Part shown: one piece after another, positions 45,363-54,964 of the stretch
Layout: every line of letters starts with the position of its first letter
Position numbering within the stretch: position 1 is the stretch's first letter
Source of the DNA: Thermococcus sp. P6
Lineage (GTDB): Archaea; Methanobacteriota_B; Thermococci; Thermococcales; Thermococcaceae
Reading direction: 5' to 3'
DNA length: 64,000 nt
Assembly: GCF_002214525.1 (NCBI RefSeq)
Contig: NZ_CP015104.1
Location: 62,001 to 126,000 of the forward strand
Notes under the pieces: model-generated
Seen by the model: only the letters and a program-made list of their open reading frames with translations
Databases searched by the model: none
Told to the model about the DNA's origin: nothing
Made by a program: the position numbers and the translations under genes

Positions 45363-45371
45363 CTTTTATAT
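45363..45371 (-). promoter_or_regulatory. TATA box of the Pbp11-TatD operon
   Basis: ATATATAAA-type element on the minus strand about 48 bases before TTG 45319. Confidence 0.6.
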
Positions 45372-45447
45372 ATGCCTTTTGCCGTAGAAGTTCGAGCACC
45401 TTGGAATCCTCGAGTAATCGGGCTACCCCGCCGAAGAAAAGGGAAAC

Positions 45448-46359
45448 TCAGATAAGCGCGGGAACGCCCGGTATCCTTGGGAAGGGCTGGACCTCAGCGA
45501 TGTGCTTTGCACCCACAAGGTACCTCACGAGTCTTTCCACCCCTATCCCCGCTCCGGCGGAGGGCTTTAGAAGGCCGGCCTTCGCCACCTCGAGGTATGG
45601 CCTGAAGGCTTCGGGGTCCAACCCGGCCCGCTTCATCTTCCTGACTATGACCCCGTACTCCCACTCCCTCTCGCCGCCACTCGAGACCTCCCCGTAACCT
45701 TCGGGAAGGATCAGATCGTAGTTCCTGAAGTGGCCCGGCTTTTCCGGGTCTTCCCTGTCGTAGAACTCCCTCGGTATATCGACTATCCAGAAGGGTTCAT
45801 CCATCGCCTCGCTCGCCTTCTCCTCATCGCCGAACTCTTCCCTGATTTCTTCCATCGTGAAGCGCCTGAAGGGGGTCCTTACCTCCGGCACCTCCCTGCC
45901 GAACACCTCACCCACTACCTCCCTCATCTCAAGGAAGAGGCCCCTGAAGAGCCCCTCGATGAGTGCCATAACGTCGTCCATGCTCGCACCGGCCATCTCG
46001 AAATCGAGCTGGGTGAACTCGTAGGCGTGTCTTCCGTCGTCGGCCGAGGGGTCTTCGAGCCTCACGTTCGGCGAGAGGACGAAGAGCCTGTCAACCCCCA
46101 TGGCGACGGCCATCTGCTTGTGGAGTATCATGCTGTGGGTGAGGCGAAGCCTTGAACCGTAAGCCCGGATCTCAGGCGGCCTCATGACCCTTTCGGCGGA
46201 CGGCTCCGGCCAGAGCGGATCCGTGACGGAGCTGAGCATTACCGGAAGAAGCCATCTGAACCCTCTCCTCACCATATAGTCCGTCATGTAACTTACGACC
46301 CTCGTCTGGACCTCCATGATAGGTTCGATCCCTCTGGTAACGATCTGCAGGGCGTTCAT
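45448..46359 (-). CDS. Archaeal asparagine synthetase A (AsnRS-related AS-AR)
   Basis: 303 residues, a class II aaRS catalytic core without an anticodon-binding domain. Motif 2 region LRLTHSMILHKQMAVAMGV, the substrate loop YEFTQLDFEMAGASMDDV and motif 3 GAGIGVERLVRYLVG are present. It matches the P. abyssi AS-AR type (about 294), which makes asparagine from aspartate, ATP and ammonia. Start ATG 46359 is chosen for GGTGATGCCA; longer readings pass through the promoter. Confidence 0.9.
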   Translation of the reverse strand: MNALQIVTRGIEPIMEVQTRVVSYMTDYMVRRGFRWLLPVMLSSVTDPLWPEPSAERVMRPPEIRAYGSRLRLTHSMILHKQMAVAMGVDRLFVLSPNVRLEDPSADDGRHAYEFTQLDFEMAGASMDDVMALIEGLFRGLFLEMREVVGEVFGREVPEVRTPFRRFTMEEIREEFGDEEKASEAMDEPFWIVDIPREFYDREDPEKPGHFRNYDLILPEGYGEVSSGGEREWEYGVIVRKMKRAGLDPEAFRPYLEVAKAGLLKPSAGAGIGVERLVRYLVGAKHIAEVQPFPRIPGVPALI

Positions 46360-46392
46360 TGGCATCACCGACTCCGGTTCTCCCATTCCCTT

Positions 46393-46403
46393 ATGACTTT
46401 TAT
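46393..46403 (-). promoter_or_regulatory. TATA region of the AS-AR gene
   Basis: Two overlapping TATA-like elements, GCATAAAAG and CATAAGG, on the minus strand about 38 bases before ATG 46359. Confidence 0.45.
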
Positions 46404-46506
46404 GCAAAAATTATTGGATTTTGGTCAGAATAAGACGTTAAATATTGGCTAAATCTGAACAAACGACAATAAATAAGGGGAACCTCCATCCGTACCTGAC
46501 GATACA

Positions 46507-46514
46507 GTTATAAC
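46507..46514 (+). promoter_or_regulatory. TATA box of the P-loop ATPase gene
   Basis: GTTATAAC, itself palindromic, centred 35 bases before ATG 46546. Confidence 0.55.
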
Positions 46515-46520
46515 GTCCGC

Positions 46521-46530
46521 AGGGTACCCT
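46521..46530. repeat. Perfect 10-bp palindrome between TATA box and start of the P-loop ATPase gene
   Basis: AGGGTACCCT lies between the TATA box and the predicted transcription start, a typical place for an archaeal repressor site. Confidence 0.55.
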
Positions 46531-46545
46531 ACACGGTGGCAAACC

Positions 46546-47127
46546 ATGGGAGTGTACCTATTCAAGCCGGAGGACCTCGTACGCTACGGCTCCGCTACCC
46601 CCGAAGGGCTCGAGAGGCTGAAGGAAGCAATCCTCTCCAGAAAGGATATACTGATCGTTGGCTCCAGTCGTTCGGGAAAGACCAAGCTGGTGGAGGCCCT
46701 TATTCACTTCATACCCGACGACCGGAAGGTGGCTGTTGTAACGGCTTACGGCGAGTTCAAGGCCTTCAGGCCAAACGTAATCCTGATAGACACCAGCTTC
46801 GATGGTCAACCTCTGGAGCAGCGCACATCGAAGGTTATCTCAAAGATCAGGGCTCTGAATCCGGATTACGTTGTCATCGACACCGTCCACACGGTTGACG
46901 TTAGCAGGATCTTCCGGGAGCTCATAGAGGATTACGCGTTCATCGTGACCTCCCTTGCCCTCACGGACGACATAAAGGAGGAGGTCAAACACTGGCTCGG
47001 AATAAGCGGTGAGACCTTCGGCAGGTTTGACATCGTTGTGGAGCTCTGGAGGGACTGGAGAACCGGAATGAGGAAGGTAAACCGCATATACAAAGTGGAG
47101 GACGGGGAACTGAGGGCTATCGCTTAG
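46546..47127 (+). CDS. Orphan P-loop ATPase related to T2SS/T4P/VirB11 ATPases
   Basis: 193 residues. Walker A is VGSSRSGKTKLVEAL near residue 40 and Walker B is DYVVIDTVHTVDVSRI; VAVVTAYGEFKAFRPNVILID sits where the secretion-ATPase Asp box would be. The N-terminal part opens with LFKPEDLVRYGSATPEGLERL, like the linker before the RecA-like domain, but the N-terminal domain of VirB11/GspE and the His box are absent, so it is a short stand-alone version. No pilin or membrane partner is adjacent. RBS CACGGTGGCAAACC. Confidence 0.8.
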   Translation: MGVYLFKPEDLVRYGSATPEGLERLKEAILSRKDILIVGSSRSGKTKLVEALIHFIPDDRKVAVVTAYGEFKAFRPNVILIDTSFDGQPLEQRTSKVISKIRALNPDYVVIDTVHTVDVSRIFRELIEDYAFIVTSLALTDDIKEEVKHWLGISGETFGRFDIVVELWRDWRTGMRKVNRIYKVEDGELRAIA

Positions 47128-47138
47128 CCTTCTCCTGC

Positions 47139-47144
47139 TTTTTT
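47139..47144 (+). terminator. T-run terminator of the P-loop ATPase gene
   Basis: TTTTTT 12 bases after the stop codon. Confidence 0.55.
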
Positions 47145-47198
47145 GGTTCTTAGCGCCGGCGTGGGTTAAGGGTTCTAAAAAGGGGAAGAGATGAAAGC

Positions 47199-48353
47199 TC
47201 AGCCCCTGAGCTCTTCTATGACCTCCCTCAGGTTCTCGAGCATCTCCTCGATGTCCTCAAACGTCATGTAACCCATGTTGCCTATCCTGAAGGTCTTCTC
47301 GGCGACGCTTCCGTACCCCTTGGCAAGCTCGAAACCGCGCCTGCGCATGGCCTCGTAGACATCGACGCCCTTCATCCCCTCTGGAACGACGACTGCCGTA
47401 ATGGTCGGGCTCTCGTAGCCCTCCTCCGCGAGTATTCCGAGGCCCAGCTCCCTGACCCCTTCCCTTATCCTCTCGCTCCTCTTCCTGTACATATCGAGCC
47501 AGACGTCCTTACCTCCCATCTTCTCTATCATTCTGAGAACCACGTTCAGGCCCAGAATTTGGGGAAGCGGGGGCGTCGAGGGGGTTCCCTTTTTCTTCTC
47601 GTTGAACTTCCTGTACCTTGGAAGGTCGAAGTACCAGCCGCGCTCGGGCATCTTCTCGGCTATCTCGAAAACGCGCTCGCTTACCGCGGCCACGGCAAGT
47701 CCGGGCGGGACGCCGAAGGCCTTCTGGGAGCTGGCAAAGACGATGTCGATTCCCCACTCATCGAACTTTATATCGGCCCCGCCCATTGCAGAGACGGCGT
47801 CGACGAAGAGGAGTTTGTCGTGTTCCTTAACGACCTTCGCCAGCTCCGGCAGGGGATTGAGCACGCCGGTCGAGGTCTCGTTATAGGTTACCGTTACGGC
47901 AACGACATCGGGGTTCTTTCTGAGGGCCTCGTCGAGCTCCTCCGGTTTAACGGCCTTCCCGGGTTCCTTCTCAAGAACGACCGCCTTCCTGCCGTTGGTC
48001 TCGACAACGTCCCTGAACCTGTCTCCGAAGGCCCCTATGGTGGTTACCAGCACCTTCTCCCCCCTCGGCACGGTGTTCCTGACGGCAGCCTCCATGAAGC
48101 CCGTTCCGGAGCTCGGGAAGAGGATTACCTCTCCCTTTTCCGCCTCGAGGAACTCCTTAAGCCGTGAGAGGGTGTCAACGTGAACCTCCTTCGCCTCGGC
48201 CGAACGGTGGCTGAACATCTGAACTCCCATTATCGCGAGGACCTCGGGGAAACAGGCGACGGGGCCGGCCGTAAAGAGCCTGTACTTCGGTCTGACGATC
48301 TCGTAAACCTCCCTGTAAGCTTCCTCATACTCCATGTCGAACCGGAGTTCCAT
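47199..48353 (-). CDS. Class V PLP aminotransferase (alanine/serine-glyoxylate or aspartate type)
   Basis: 384 residues. Small-molecule and cofactor sites: FTAGPVACFPEVLAIMG, FPSSGTGFMEAAVRNTV, VTYNETSTGVLNPLPEL, FVDAVSAMGG, and the Schiff-base lysine in FASSQKAFGVPPGLAV. The class V group in Thermococcales is annotated as aspartate or alanine-glyoxylate aminotransferase; the real substrate pair is not certain. ATG 48353 follows GGTGAACGTTG. Confidence 0.92.
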   Translation of the reverse strand: MELRFDMEYEEAYREVYEIVRPKYRLFTAGPVACFPEVLAIMGVQMFSHRSAEAKEVHVDTLSRLKEFLEAEKGEVILFPSSGTGFMEAAVRNTVPRGEKVLVTTIGAFGDRFRDVVETNGRKAVVLEKEPGKAVKPEELDEALRKNPDVVAVTVTYNETSTGVLNPLPELAKVVKEHDKLLFVDAVSAMGGADIKFDEWGIDIVFASSQKAFGVPPGLAVAAVSERVFEIAEKMPERGWYFDLPRYRKFNEKKKGTPSTPPLPQILGLNVVLRMIEKMGGKDVWLDMYRKRSERIREGVRELGLGILAEEGYESPTITAVVVPEGMKGVDVYEAMRRRGFELAKGYGSVAEKTFRIGNMGYMTFEDIEEMLENLREVIEELRG

Positions 48354-48384
48354 CAACGTTCACCTCAATTGAAGGTTGACGAGG

Positions 48385-48393
48385 GATATAAAA
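48385..48393 (-). promoter_or_regulatory. TATA box of the aminotransferase gene
   Basis: TTTTTATAT on the minus strand about 36 bases before ATG 48353. Confidence 0.55.
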
Positions 48394-48433
48394 AGGATTC
48401 GCCCCTTAGACCTCAAACTTCCCGGGGGCTTAA

Positions 48434-48441
48434 GTTTAAAA
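48434..48441 (+). promoter_or_regulatory. TATA box of the second MFS gene
   Basis: GTTTAAAA about 35 bases before ATG 48472. Confidence 0.55.
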
Positions 48442-48471
48442 GCATCACGTGAACGTTCAGAAGGTGATCTA

Positions 48472-49644
48472 ATGGAGTCCAGAAGTCTCGCCGGAATAAC
48501 GTTGCTCGTCGTTTCGGCCTTCACAGGGACGGTGGCCTTCCGTCTGGCAACCCCGGCGGTTGCCTTCTACACCCGCGACATACTAAAGGCTTCCATGCTT
48601 TCCGTTTCGATAGTCTCGATGTCCTTCGTCATCGCGAGGGCCCTTTCTTCCCTGTTCGGGGGGCTGATCCTCGAAAGGGGTAAGAAGTTCGTTTACATAG
48701 GTTCCCTCGCTATGATGGGGAACGCCCTGACCGTTCAGCTCTATCCCCTTACCTCGACGTGGGTTCAGGTGGCCGGTGTAAAGCTCTTGAACGGGTTCCT
48801 CAACGGTCTGAGCTGGCCGATGGCCCAGTTCGTGATAGCCGTCGCAACGCCTAAGGAGATGAGGGCGAGGGTCACAGCGGTGTACTTCCTCTTCGGTAGC
48901 GTGGCTTCCCTCCTCGGGAACTACGTCTACGCCTTCACGGTTGACCTCGGATTGACTGCTCAGATGTGGATCTCCTCGATCTTCTTTCTCCTGACGGGGG
49001 CGGTTATGGCCCTCGCCTACCTCCTGCTCCACGACCGGATAGTCCCGAGAAGGGAGAAAACCCATGGAAAAGAAGCTCCGGCCCTTGATCCGGGGAAAAT
49101 CCTGATCATGGCATCACTGATGGCCATGATAGTGGCCTTCACCTCCGGCGAGATAACCTACGTCTACGTCTCGGAGGCCCTTGGAATGGAAAAATCAACC
49201 ACCGCAGCCCTTATCGGTTGGGCGGGTTTCTTAGCGGCGATTTTGAGTTACCCCATCTCGTGGATGGCCGACGTCGGAAACGAGAGGAGAACGGTTATTC
49301 TAACATCAACCATGGCGGCAGCCTCACCCCTCCTCGCGGCCATAAAGACCACCCCAACGGTCTTCCTCGGGATATTTCTGGCCCTCTTCGCCTTTCAGAG
49401 CTTCCGCCCGATATCGAGAAAGGTTCTCTCTGCCTACCATCGCTCTTCCCTTGCCATCGGAGGGATCAATGCGGTTCAGAATCTATCCACCTTCCTCGGG
49501 GGGATGCTCTTTGGCTTTGCCTACTCCCTCGGGGAGATTCGCCTCTTCGTTTCCATGAATCTGGCCCTTTTGACTTTTGCTCCCGTATCCCTGCTCTTGC
49601 TGTGGGAGGCCCTTGGGGTCAAGGGGGAAAGATCCCGGGGGTGA
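48472..49644 (+). CDS. MFS transporter
   Basis: 390 residues with about twelve membrane helices. The loop signature is FGGLILERGKKFVYIGS and helices such as LLVVSAFTGTVAFRLATPAVAFY and SLLGNYVYAFTVDLGL are clear. It is not closely similar to the other MFS protein in this window. Substrate unknown; drug-efflux or sugar export are typical. ATG 48472 follows GAAGGTGATCTA. Divergent from the aminotransferase gene. Confidence 0.88.
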   Translation: MESRSLAGITLLVVSAFTGTVAFRLATPAVAFYTRDILKASMLSVSIVSMSFVIARALSSLFGGLILERGKKFVYIGSLAMMGNALTVQLYPLTSTWVQVAGVKLLNGFLNGLSWPMAQFVIAVATPKEMRARVTAVYFLFGSVASLLGNYVYAFTVDLGLTAQMWISSIFFLLTGAVMALAYLLLHDRIVPRREKTHGKEAPALDPGKILIMASLMAMIVAFTSGEITYVYVSEALGMEKSTTAALIGWAGFLAAILSYPISWMADVGNERRTVILTSTMAAASPLLAAIKTTPTVFLGIFLALFAFQSFRPISRKVLSAYHRSSLAIGGINAVQNLSTFLGGMLFGFAYSLGEIRLFVSMNLALLTFAPVSLLLLWEALGVKGERSRG

Positions 49645-49653
49645 CCTCCAAAA

Positions 49654-49665
49654 CTTTTATAAAAG
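49654..49665 (+). promoter_or_regulatory. TATA box of the uL16 gene
   Basis: CTTTTATAAAAG, a perfect 12-bp palindrome, about 56 bases before ATG 49716; strong consensus as expected for a ribosomal gene. Confidence 0.7.
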
Positions 49666-49715
49666 CCACGCCAAGCTAAGTTTAGACCGGCTTACGCTCA
49701 TCCGGAGGTGAGATT

Positions 49716-50264
49716 ATGGGACTTAGACCGGCCAAGATAGATAGGGACGTTGACAAACCGGCTTACACGAGGAGGGAATACATACGCGGTGCGCCCGGTC
49801 CGAAGATAACGATCTTCGACATGGGCAACCTCTCGGCAGAGTTCGAATACGAGGTCAGTCTGCACGCTGAGCAGGCCATGCAGATAAGGCAGAACGCCCT
49901 TGAGGCCCTGCGTATTCAGGTGAACAGATACCTCCAGAAGAACGTTGGAAGGAGCAACTACCACTTCAAGATCAGGGTTTATCCCTTCCAGGTTCTCAGG
50001 GAGAACCCGATGGCAACGGGAAGGAAGGCAGACCGTTACGGAAACGGTATGCGCAGGCCCTTTGGAAAGCCCATAGGCCTTGCCGCCCGCGTCAGAAAGG
50101 ATCAGAAGATACTCAGCGTCTGGGTCAACGAGGACCACCTTAACTTCGCCCTCGGTGCCATGCACAGGGCGAGGATGAAGCTCCCCTACGGAGCCTACTA
50201 CAGGATCTACGACAGGGAAGGCAACGACATCACCACAAAGGTTCTCTCCACCATGAAGCGCTGA
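49716..50264 (+). CDS. rpl10e: Ribosomal protein uL16 (L10e)
   Basis: 182 residues, [22 protein letters not shown] with the conserved [16 protein letters not shown] and [15 protein letters not shown] segments near the tRNA-facing loop of the large subunit. Unlike in bacteria it lies outside the S10 cluster, in its own unit with a strong promoter and T-run terminator, just upstream of the superoperon. Confidence 0.98.
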   Translation: MGLRPAKIDRDVDKPAYTRREYIRGAPGPKITIFDMGNLSAEFEYEVSLHAEQAMQIRQNALEALRIQVNRYLQKNVGRSNYHFKIRVYPFQVLRENPMATGRKADRYGNGMRRPFGKPIGLAARVRKDQKILSVWVNEDHLNFALGAMHRARMKLPYGAYYRIYDREGNDITTKVLSTMKR

Positions 50265-50266
50265 GC

Positions 50267-50272
50267 TTTTTT
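50267..50272 (+). terminator. T-run terminator of the uL16 gene
   Basis: TTTTTT three bases after the stop codon. Confidence 0.6.
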
Positions 50273-50358
50273 ACCTTTCTCTCCCCATAGATCCCCGCGG
50301 GTTTTGGGTATATTCATAATAGATTATTACGGCATCACCCCGGATATCTTTACGCCGG

Positions 50359-50370
50359 TTTTTGCAAAAA
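50359..50370. repeat. 12-bp palindrome in the ribosomal superoperon leader region
   Basis: TTTTTGCAAAAA, perfect, about 55 bases upstream of the superoperon TATA box, in a 217-base interval that otherwise holds no gene. Confidence 0.5.
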
Positions 50371-50413
50371 AATTGTATACCCTCGAACTCAAAAAAGGGT
50401 TGCAGCGTTCGAA

Positions 50414-50428
50414 AGCCTTTTAAAGGCT
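50414..50428 (+). promoter_or_regulatory. Palindromic TATA box of the ribosomal superoperon
   Basis: AGCCTTT-T-AAAGGCT: 7-base inverted arms centred on the TATA-like CTTTTAAAG, about 55 bases before the first gene. Confidence 0.6.
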
Positions 50429-50481
50429 CTCCATAGACCCCCCTTCAGCGTTGAAGTTAGCATAGCGTAAGGATGACGGAA

Positions 50482-51249
50482 ATGGCCTGGCATGTCTTCA
50501 TTCCGGATTCACTCCTCGAAGAAACCGACGACCCAAAGATCAGGACCTACAAAGTCGGCCAGATAGCAAGGGCCTGTTCGATCTTCGGCGTCGAGCACGT
50601 CTGGATCTACAGGGCAGGAGGCAGGGATGGAAAGTTCATCAAAACGGTCCTCGAGTACGCTGAAACGCCCCAGTACCTCAGGAAAAGGCTGTTTCCACTG
50701 ACGCCCGAGCTAAGATATGCCGGGGTGGTACCCCCCCTGAGAACGCCCCACCACAAGCTCCGGGGAAAACCGAAGGTCGGCGAAATCCGCGAAGGCTTCG
50801 CCTTCAGGAAGGGGAAGCGGGTTTACGCGGACATCGGTCTCCACGAACTCGCCATCGTCGAGGGCAACGTTGAAGGGAGGGGAACGTTTCGAATCGTCTC
50901 GGTGAGGCCCCTGAAGGTGGTTCCGGCAAAACCCCTCGGGTACTGGGGCTACCGGGTGCACCTCAGCGGGAAACCGCTGGCAAAAACACTTAAAAAGGCC
51001 AGGCTGGATTTGAGCATCGCGACCTCGCGTAAGGGACGCGACGTAAGAGAGGTGAACCTTCCCCCGATCGAGGGGGAAGTGGGATTCATATTCGGCTCAC
51101 CGAGGAAGGGTGTGATGGAACTCCTCGGAGGGGAGTACGAATTCGACCTGATCCTCAACACGATTCCAAATCAGCGGACCAAAACCGTCCGCACGGAGGA
51201 GGCCGTTTTGGCCACGCTCGCGGTGTTTAATCTCATAAGGAGGGATTGA
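50482..51249 (+). CDS. SPOUT-class RNA methyltransferase (DUF171, SPOUT1/CENP-32 homologue)
   Basis: 255 residues. N-terminal [20 protein letters not shown] and the deep-knot C-terminus [17 protein letters not shown] ... [18 protein letters not shown] mark the family; an OB-like insertion ([14 protein letters not shown]) sits between the two halves. Human SPOUT1 methylates 28S rRNA uridine N3, so a uL3-neighbour rRNA site is a fair guess here (inference). First gene of the superoperon, ending 1 base before the uL3 ATG. ATG 50473 is an alternative start. Confidence 0.9.
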   Translation: MAWHVFIPDSLLEETDDPKIRTYKVGQIARACSIFGVEHVWIYRAGGRDGKFIKTVLEYAETPQYLRKRLFPLTPELRYAGVVPPLRTPHHKLRGKPKVGEIREGFAFRKGKRVYADIGLHELAIVEGNVEGRGTFRIVSVRPLKVVPAKPLGYWGYRVHLSGKPLAKTLKKARLDLSIATSRKGRDVREVNLPPIEGEVGFIFGSPRKGVMELLGGEYEFDLILNTIPNQRTKTVRTEEAVLATLAVFNLIRRD

Positions 51250-51250
51250 G

Positions 51251-52294
51251 ATGGGAAAGATACACAGGCCAAGGAGAGGTTCACTGGCTTACTCGCCGAG
51301 AAAGAGGGCCAGAAGCGTAGTTCCGAGAATCAAAAAGTGGCCAAAGGACAGCGAAGTTAGGATGCTCGGTTTCGCAGGCTACAAGGCAGGCATGACCCAC
51401 GTTCTCATGATAGACGACAGACCGGGACTTACCAACGGCAAGGAGATATTCATGCCCGTTACGATAGTTGAGGTCCCGCCGCTCTTCGTCTACGGCATCA
51501 GGGCTTACCGGAAGGGCTACCTCGGACTCGAAACCGCCACGGAGGTCTGGTTCCACGAACTCAACGAGCACGTTAGGAGAAGAATAAGGACCCTACCGAA
51601 GGACTACGGCGAGGATGCCTTCAGGGAGAAGCTCGCCACCCTCGAGGATCTCATCAACGATGGCGAGGTGGTTGACCTCAGGCTCCTCGTTCACACCCAG
51701 CCGTGGCTCATCGGGCTTAAGAAGAAGCCCGAGGTCATGGAGTACGCCATCGGCGGCGATGACGTAAGGGCGAAGTTCGAGTACGCCAGGGAGAAGATCG
51801 GAAAGGAACTCAAGGCCGGAGAGGTCCTCCACGAGGGCGAGCTCGTTGACGTGGCTGCGGTCACCAAGGGCAAGGGGACGCAGGGCCCGGTCAAGCGCTG
51901 GGGCATTAAGGTGCAGTTCCACAAGGCCCAGAGGGCCGGAAAGGGCAGACACGTCGGTAACCTCGGTCCGTGGCACCCGGCGAGGGTCATGTGGACGGTT
52001 CCGCAGGCCGGTCAGATGGGCTTCCACCACAGGACCGAGTTCAACAAGAGGCTCATAGCGATAGGTGAGAACGGCAAACTCAGGCTTGACGGAGGGAAGG
52101 AGATAGACATAACCCCGAAGGGTGGCTTCCCCCACTACGGAATCGTGAAGAGCGACTTCCTCATGATACAGGGAAGCGTCGCCGGTTCCTTCAAGAGGAT
52201 CATCAGGATCAGGCCTGCCATCAGGCCGCCGAAGAAGAGGCCACCCGTGGAGAGGCCACAGATAACCTACGTCAGTAGGGAGTCCAAGCAGTGA
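51251..52294 (+). CDS. rpl3: Ribosomal protein uL3
   Basis: 347 residues, archaeal length. N-terminal [16 protein letters not shown] reaches the peptidyl-transferase centre; [18 protein letters not shown] and the globular-domain segment [15 protein letters not shown] are typical. Follows the methyltransferase by one base with GGAGGGATTGAG as ribosome site. Confidence 0.98.
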   Translation: MGKIHRPRRGSLAYSPRKRARSVVPRIKKWPKDSEVRMLGFAGYKAGMTHVLMIDDRPGLTNGKEIFMPVTIVEVPPLFVYGIRAYRKGYLGLETATEVWFHELNEHVRRRIRTLPKDYGEDAFREKLATLEDLINDGEVVDLRLLVHTQPWLIGLKKKPEVMEYAIGGDDVRAKFEYAREKIGKELKAGEVLHEGELVDVAAVTKGKGTQGPVKRWGIKVQFHKAQRAGKGRHVGNLGPWHPARVMWTVPQAGQMGFHHRTEFNKRLIAIGENGKLRLDGGKEIDITPKGGFPHYGIVKSDFLMIQGSVAGSFKRIIRIRPAIRPPKKRPPVERPQITYVSRESKQ

Positions 52295-52304
52295 GGTGAG
52301 GTAG

Positions 52305-53072
52305 ATGAAGGTTAAGGTTTTCAATCTCGAAGGCGAGCCCGTGGAAGAGATAGAGCTTCCGGCGGTCTTTGAAACACCCTTCAGGCCGGACCTTATCAGA
52401 CGTGCGGTTATAGCATCATGGACCCACAGGATTCAACCGCAGGGCAGGAGCCCCTACGCCGGAAAAAGGCGCGTTACCGAGAACATTGGAAAGGGTCACG
52501 GAATGGCAAGGGTTGAGAGAATAAAGACCTCCCCAAGGTTCGCCGCCTTCGTTCCCTTTGCCCGCGGCGGTAGGAGAACCCACCCGCCCAAGGTCGAGAA
52601 GGTAATAAGGGAGGGCATCAACAAGAAGGAGCGCAGGCTGGCCATAATGAGCGCCATAGCGGCCACGGCCAACTACGACCTCGTGAGGACAAGGGGACAT
52701 GCCGTTGACAACCTCCCGCAGGTTCCCCTCGTCGTGGTCGACGACCTCGAGGGAATATTCAAGACCGCCCAGACGAGGGAAGTGTTCAAGAAGCTCGGCG
52801 TCTGGGATGACATCGAGAGGGCCAAGAAGGGAACCAAGATCCGCGCCGGGAAGGGCAAGATGCGTGGCAGGAGATACAAAAAGATCAGAGGACCGCTCAT
52901 CGTCGTTGCCGAAAACAGGGGAATCGTTCAGGGTGCCAGAAACCACCCGGGTGTTGACGTGGTTACCGTGGAGAACCTGAGTGCCGAGCTGCTCGCTCCC
53001 GGAACGCACCCCGGAAGGCTTACGATATGGACGAAGGGAGCACTTGAGAGGCTTAGGGAGATTTACGGGTGA
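52305..53072 (+). CDS. rpl4: Ribosomal protein uL4
   Basis: 255 residues: [18 protein letters not shown] start, the tunnel-lining loop [20 protein letters not shown] and RKIRGPL-like [18 protein letters not shown] near the end. It lines the exit tunnel. RBS GAGGTGAGGTAG; 10 bases after uL3. Confidence 0.98.
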   Translation: MKVKVFNLEGEPVEEIELPAVFETPFRPDLIRRAVIASWTHRIQPQGRSPYAGKRRVTENIGKGHGMARVERIKTSPRFAAFVPFARGGRRTHPPKVEKVIREGINKKERRLAIMSAIAATANYDLVRTRGHAVDNLPQVPLVVVDDLEGIFKTAQTREVFKKLGVWDDIERAKKGTKIRAGKGKMRGRRYKKIRGPLIVVAENRGIVQGARNHPGVDVVTVENLSAELLAPGTHPGRLTIWTKGALERLREIYG

Positions 53073-53078
53073 TGGGAG

Positions 53079-53339
53079 ATGGATCCGTACAAGGTCATCA
53101 TAAAACCGGTTGTCACGGAAAAGGCCGTGGCAATGATAGAGAAGGAGAACAAGCTAACCTTCGTGGTCGACAAAAGGGCAACCAAGGGAGATATCAAGAG
53201 AGCCGTGGAAGAGATGTTCGAGGTAAAGGTCGAGAAGGTCAACACTCTCGTGACGATGAAAGGGGAGAAAAGGGCCTACGTGAAGCTGAAGCCCGAGTAC
53301 AGCGCGGGTGAGGTTGCCGCCAGAATGGGATTGTTCTGA
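53079..53339 (+). CDS. rpl23: Ribosomal protein uL23
   Basis: 86 residues: [20 protein letters not shown] and the C-terminal [20 protein letters not shown]. It sits at the tunnel exit and docks SRP. Six bases after uL4. Confidence 0.98.
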   Translation: MDPYKVIIKPVVTEKAVAMIEKENKLTFVVDKRATKGDIKRAVEEMFEVKVEKVNTLVTMKGEKRAYVKLKPEYSAGEVAARMGLF

Positions 53340-53352
53340 AGGGGTGAGTGAG

Positions 53353-54072
53353 ATGGGAAAGAGTCTGATCCAGCAGAGGAGAGGTAAGGGAACCACGACC
53401 TTTAGGGCACCCTCCCACAGGTACAGGGGTGCGGTCAGATACGTTCCGCTCAACCTTACAAAGGAGAAGACCCTCGTGGGAAAGGTCGTGGAGATACTCC
53501 ATGACCCGGGAAGGACGGCACCGGTTGCGAGGGTTAAGTTCGAGGACGGCACGGAGAAGCTCATCATAGCCCCAGAGGGGCTCCTCGTTGGGGACGAGGT
53601 GGCCATCGGGCCGAACGCCCCCGTCAGGATAGGCAACACCCTCCCGCTGGCGATGATACCCGAGGGAAGCTACGTCTACGACATCGAGGGAGTCCCCGGG
53701 GACGGGGGCAAATACGTTAGGGCCGGAGGTTCCTACGCACTCATCGTTAGCAGGGAGAAGGACAGGGTCATAGTCCAGCTTCCGAGCGGTGAGCTCAAGA
53801 GCTTTAAACCGACGTGCAGGGCCACCATCGGTGTCGTTGCCGGCGGTGGAAGGCTGGAGAAGCCGATAGTCAAGGCGGGTAAGGCCTACTACATCATGAA
53901 GGCACGGAACAGGTTCTGGCCGAAGCCGAGGGGTGTTAAGATGAACGCGGTGAACCACCCCCACGGTGGTAAGGAGCACCACATCGGAAGGCCGAGCACC
54001 GTCTCAAGGAGGGCCCCGCCCGGAAGGAAGGTTGGTCATATAGCCGCGAGAAGAACCGGTAGGAGGAAGTGA
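53353..54072 (+). CDS. rpl2: Ribosomal protein uL2
   Basis: 239 residues starting [20 protein letters not shown]; the peptidyl-transferase-centre loop [20 protein letters not shown] is complete. ATG 53353 is chosen because GGGGTGAGTGAG precedes it; the longer reading is not needed. Confidence 0.98.
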   Translation: MGKSLIQQRRGKGTTTFRAPSHRYRGAVRYVPLNLTKEKTLVGKVVEILHDPGRTAPVARVKFEDGTEKLIIAPEGLLVGDEVAIGPNAPVRIGNTLPLAMIPEGSYVYDIEGVPGDGGKYVRAGGSYALIVSREKDRVIVQLPSGELKSFKPTCRATIGVVAGGGRLEKPIVKAGKAYYIMKARNRFWPKPRGVKMNAVNHPHGGKEHHIGRPSTVSRRAPPGRKVGHIAARRTGRRK

Positions 54073-54479
54073 TGAGGATGGTGAGAAGGAAGGAGTTCAG
54101 GTATAGGGGTTACACGCTGGATGAACTGCTCAACATGTCGCTGGAGGACTTTGCCAGACTCCTCCCGGCAAGGCAGAGGAGGAGCCTCAAGCGCGGCCTT
54201 TCTCGGGAGCAGAAGAAGTTGCTCAGGAAGATAAGACTCGCCAGAAAGGGCAAGTACACGAAACCGATAAGGACCCACAGCAGGGACATGATAATCATCC
54301 CCGAGATGGTCGGTATGACCATACACGTCTACAACGGAAAGGAGTTCGTTCCGGTGAGCATCAAGGAGGAGATGATAGGCCACTACCTCGGCGAGTTCGC
54401 GCCCACGAGGAAGGTAGTCCAGCACGGTTCACCGGGTGTCGGTGCTACCAGATCGTCGATGTTCGTGGCCATCAAGTGA
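54072..54479 (+). CDS. rps19: Ribosomal protein uS19
   Basis: About 135 residues: [18 protein letters not shown], archaeal helical insert, and [20 protein letters not shown] with [13 protein letters not shown]. The ATG overlaps the uL2 stop by one base and has GGAGGAAGTG upstream; ATG 54078 is also possible. Confidence 0.97.
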   Translation: MRMVRRKEFRYRGYTLDELLNMSLEDFARLLPARQRRSLKRGLSREQKKLLRKIRLARKGKYTKPIRTHSRDMIIIPEMVGMTIHVYNGKEFVPVSIKEEMIGHYLGEFAPTRKVVQHGSPGVGATRSSMFVAIK

Positions 54480-54489
54480 GGTGGTGTAG

Positions 54490-54960
54490 ATGAGCAGGGG
54501 CAGGTTTTCCTACTCATTCCAAAATTTTGATCCCGACAGGATGGCCCGTGCCAGCGGAAGGGACCTCAGGATCTCACCGAAGCACAGCGTGGAGCTGCTC
54601 AGGGAGATAAGGGGCATGATGCTCAACGACGCCCTGAAGTACGTTGAAGACGTTATCGCCCTCAGGAGACCGGTGCCGGTGAAGAGGTTCAACGACAGTC
54701 AGGGCCACAAGCCCGGAAAAGGCTTCGGTCCCGGAAGGTATCCCGTCAAGGTCGCCAAAGCCGTCAGGAAGATCCTCCTCAACGCCAGAAACAACGCCGA
54801 ACAGAAGGGCCTCGACCCGGACAGGCTCAGGGTAATACACGCCGCAGCACACAAGGGACCCGTCCTCAGGGGCTACATCCCAAGGGCCTTTGGAAGGGCC
54901 ACGCCCTTCAACGAGCAGACCACCCACATCGAGATAGTCGTTGAGGAGATCAGGAGGTGA
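54490..54960 (+). CDS. rpl22: Ribosomal protein uL22
   Basis: 156 residues, with the beta-hairpin region ending [20 protein letters not shown] and the start [31 protein letters not shown]. Part of the exit-tunnel wall. Confidence 0.97.
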   Translation: MSRGRFSYSFQNFDPDRMARASGRDLRISPKHSVELLREIRGMMLNDALKYVEDVIALRRPVPVKRFNDSQGHKPGKGFGPGRYPVKVAKAVRKILLNARNNAEQKGLDPDRLRVIHAAAHKGPVLRGYIPRAFGRATPFNEQTTHIEIVVEEIRR

Positions 54961-54964
54961 GATT

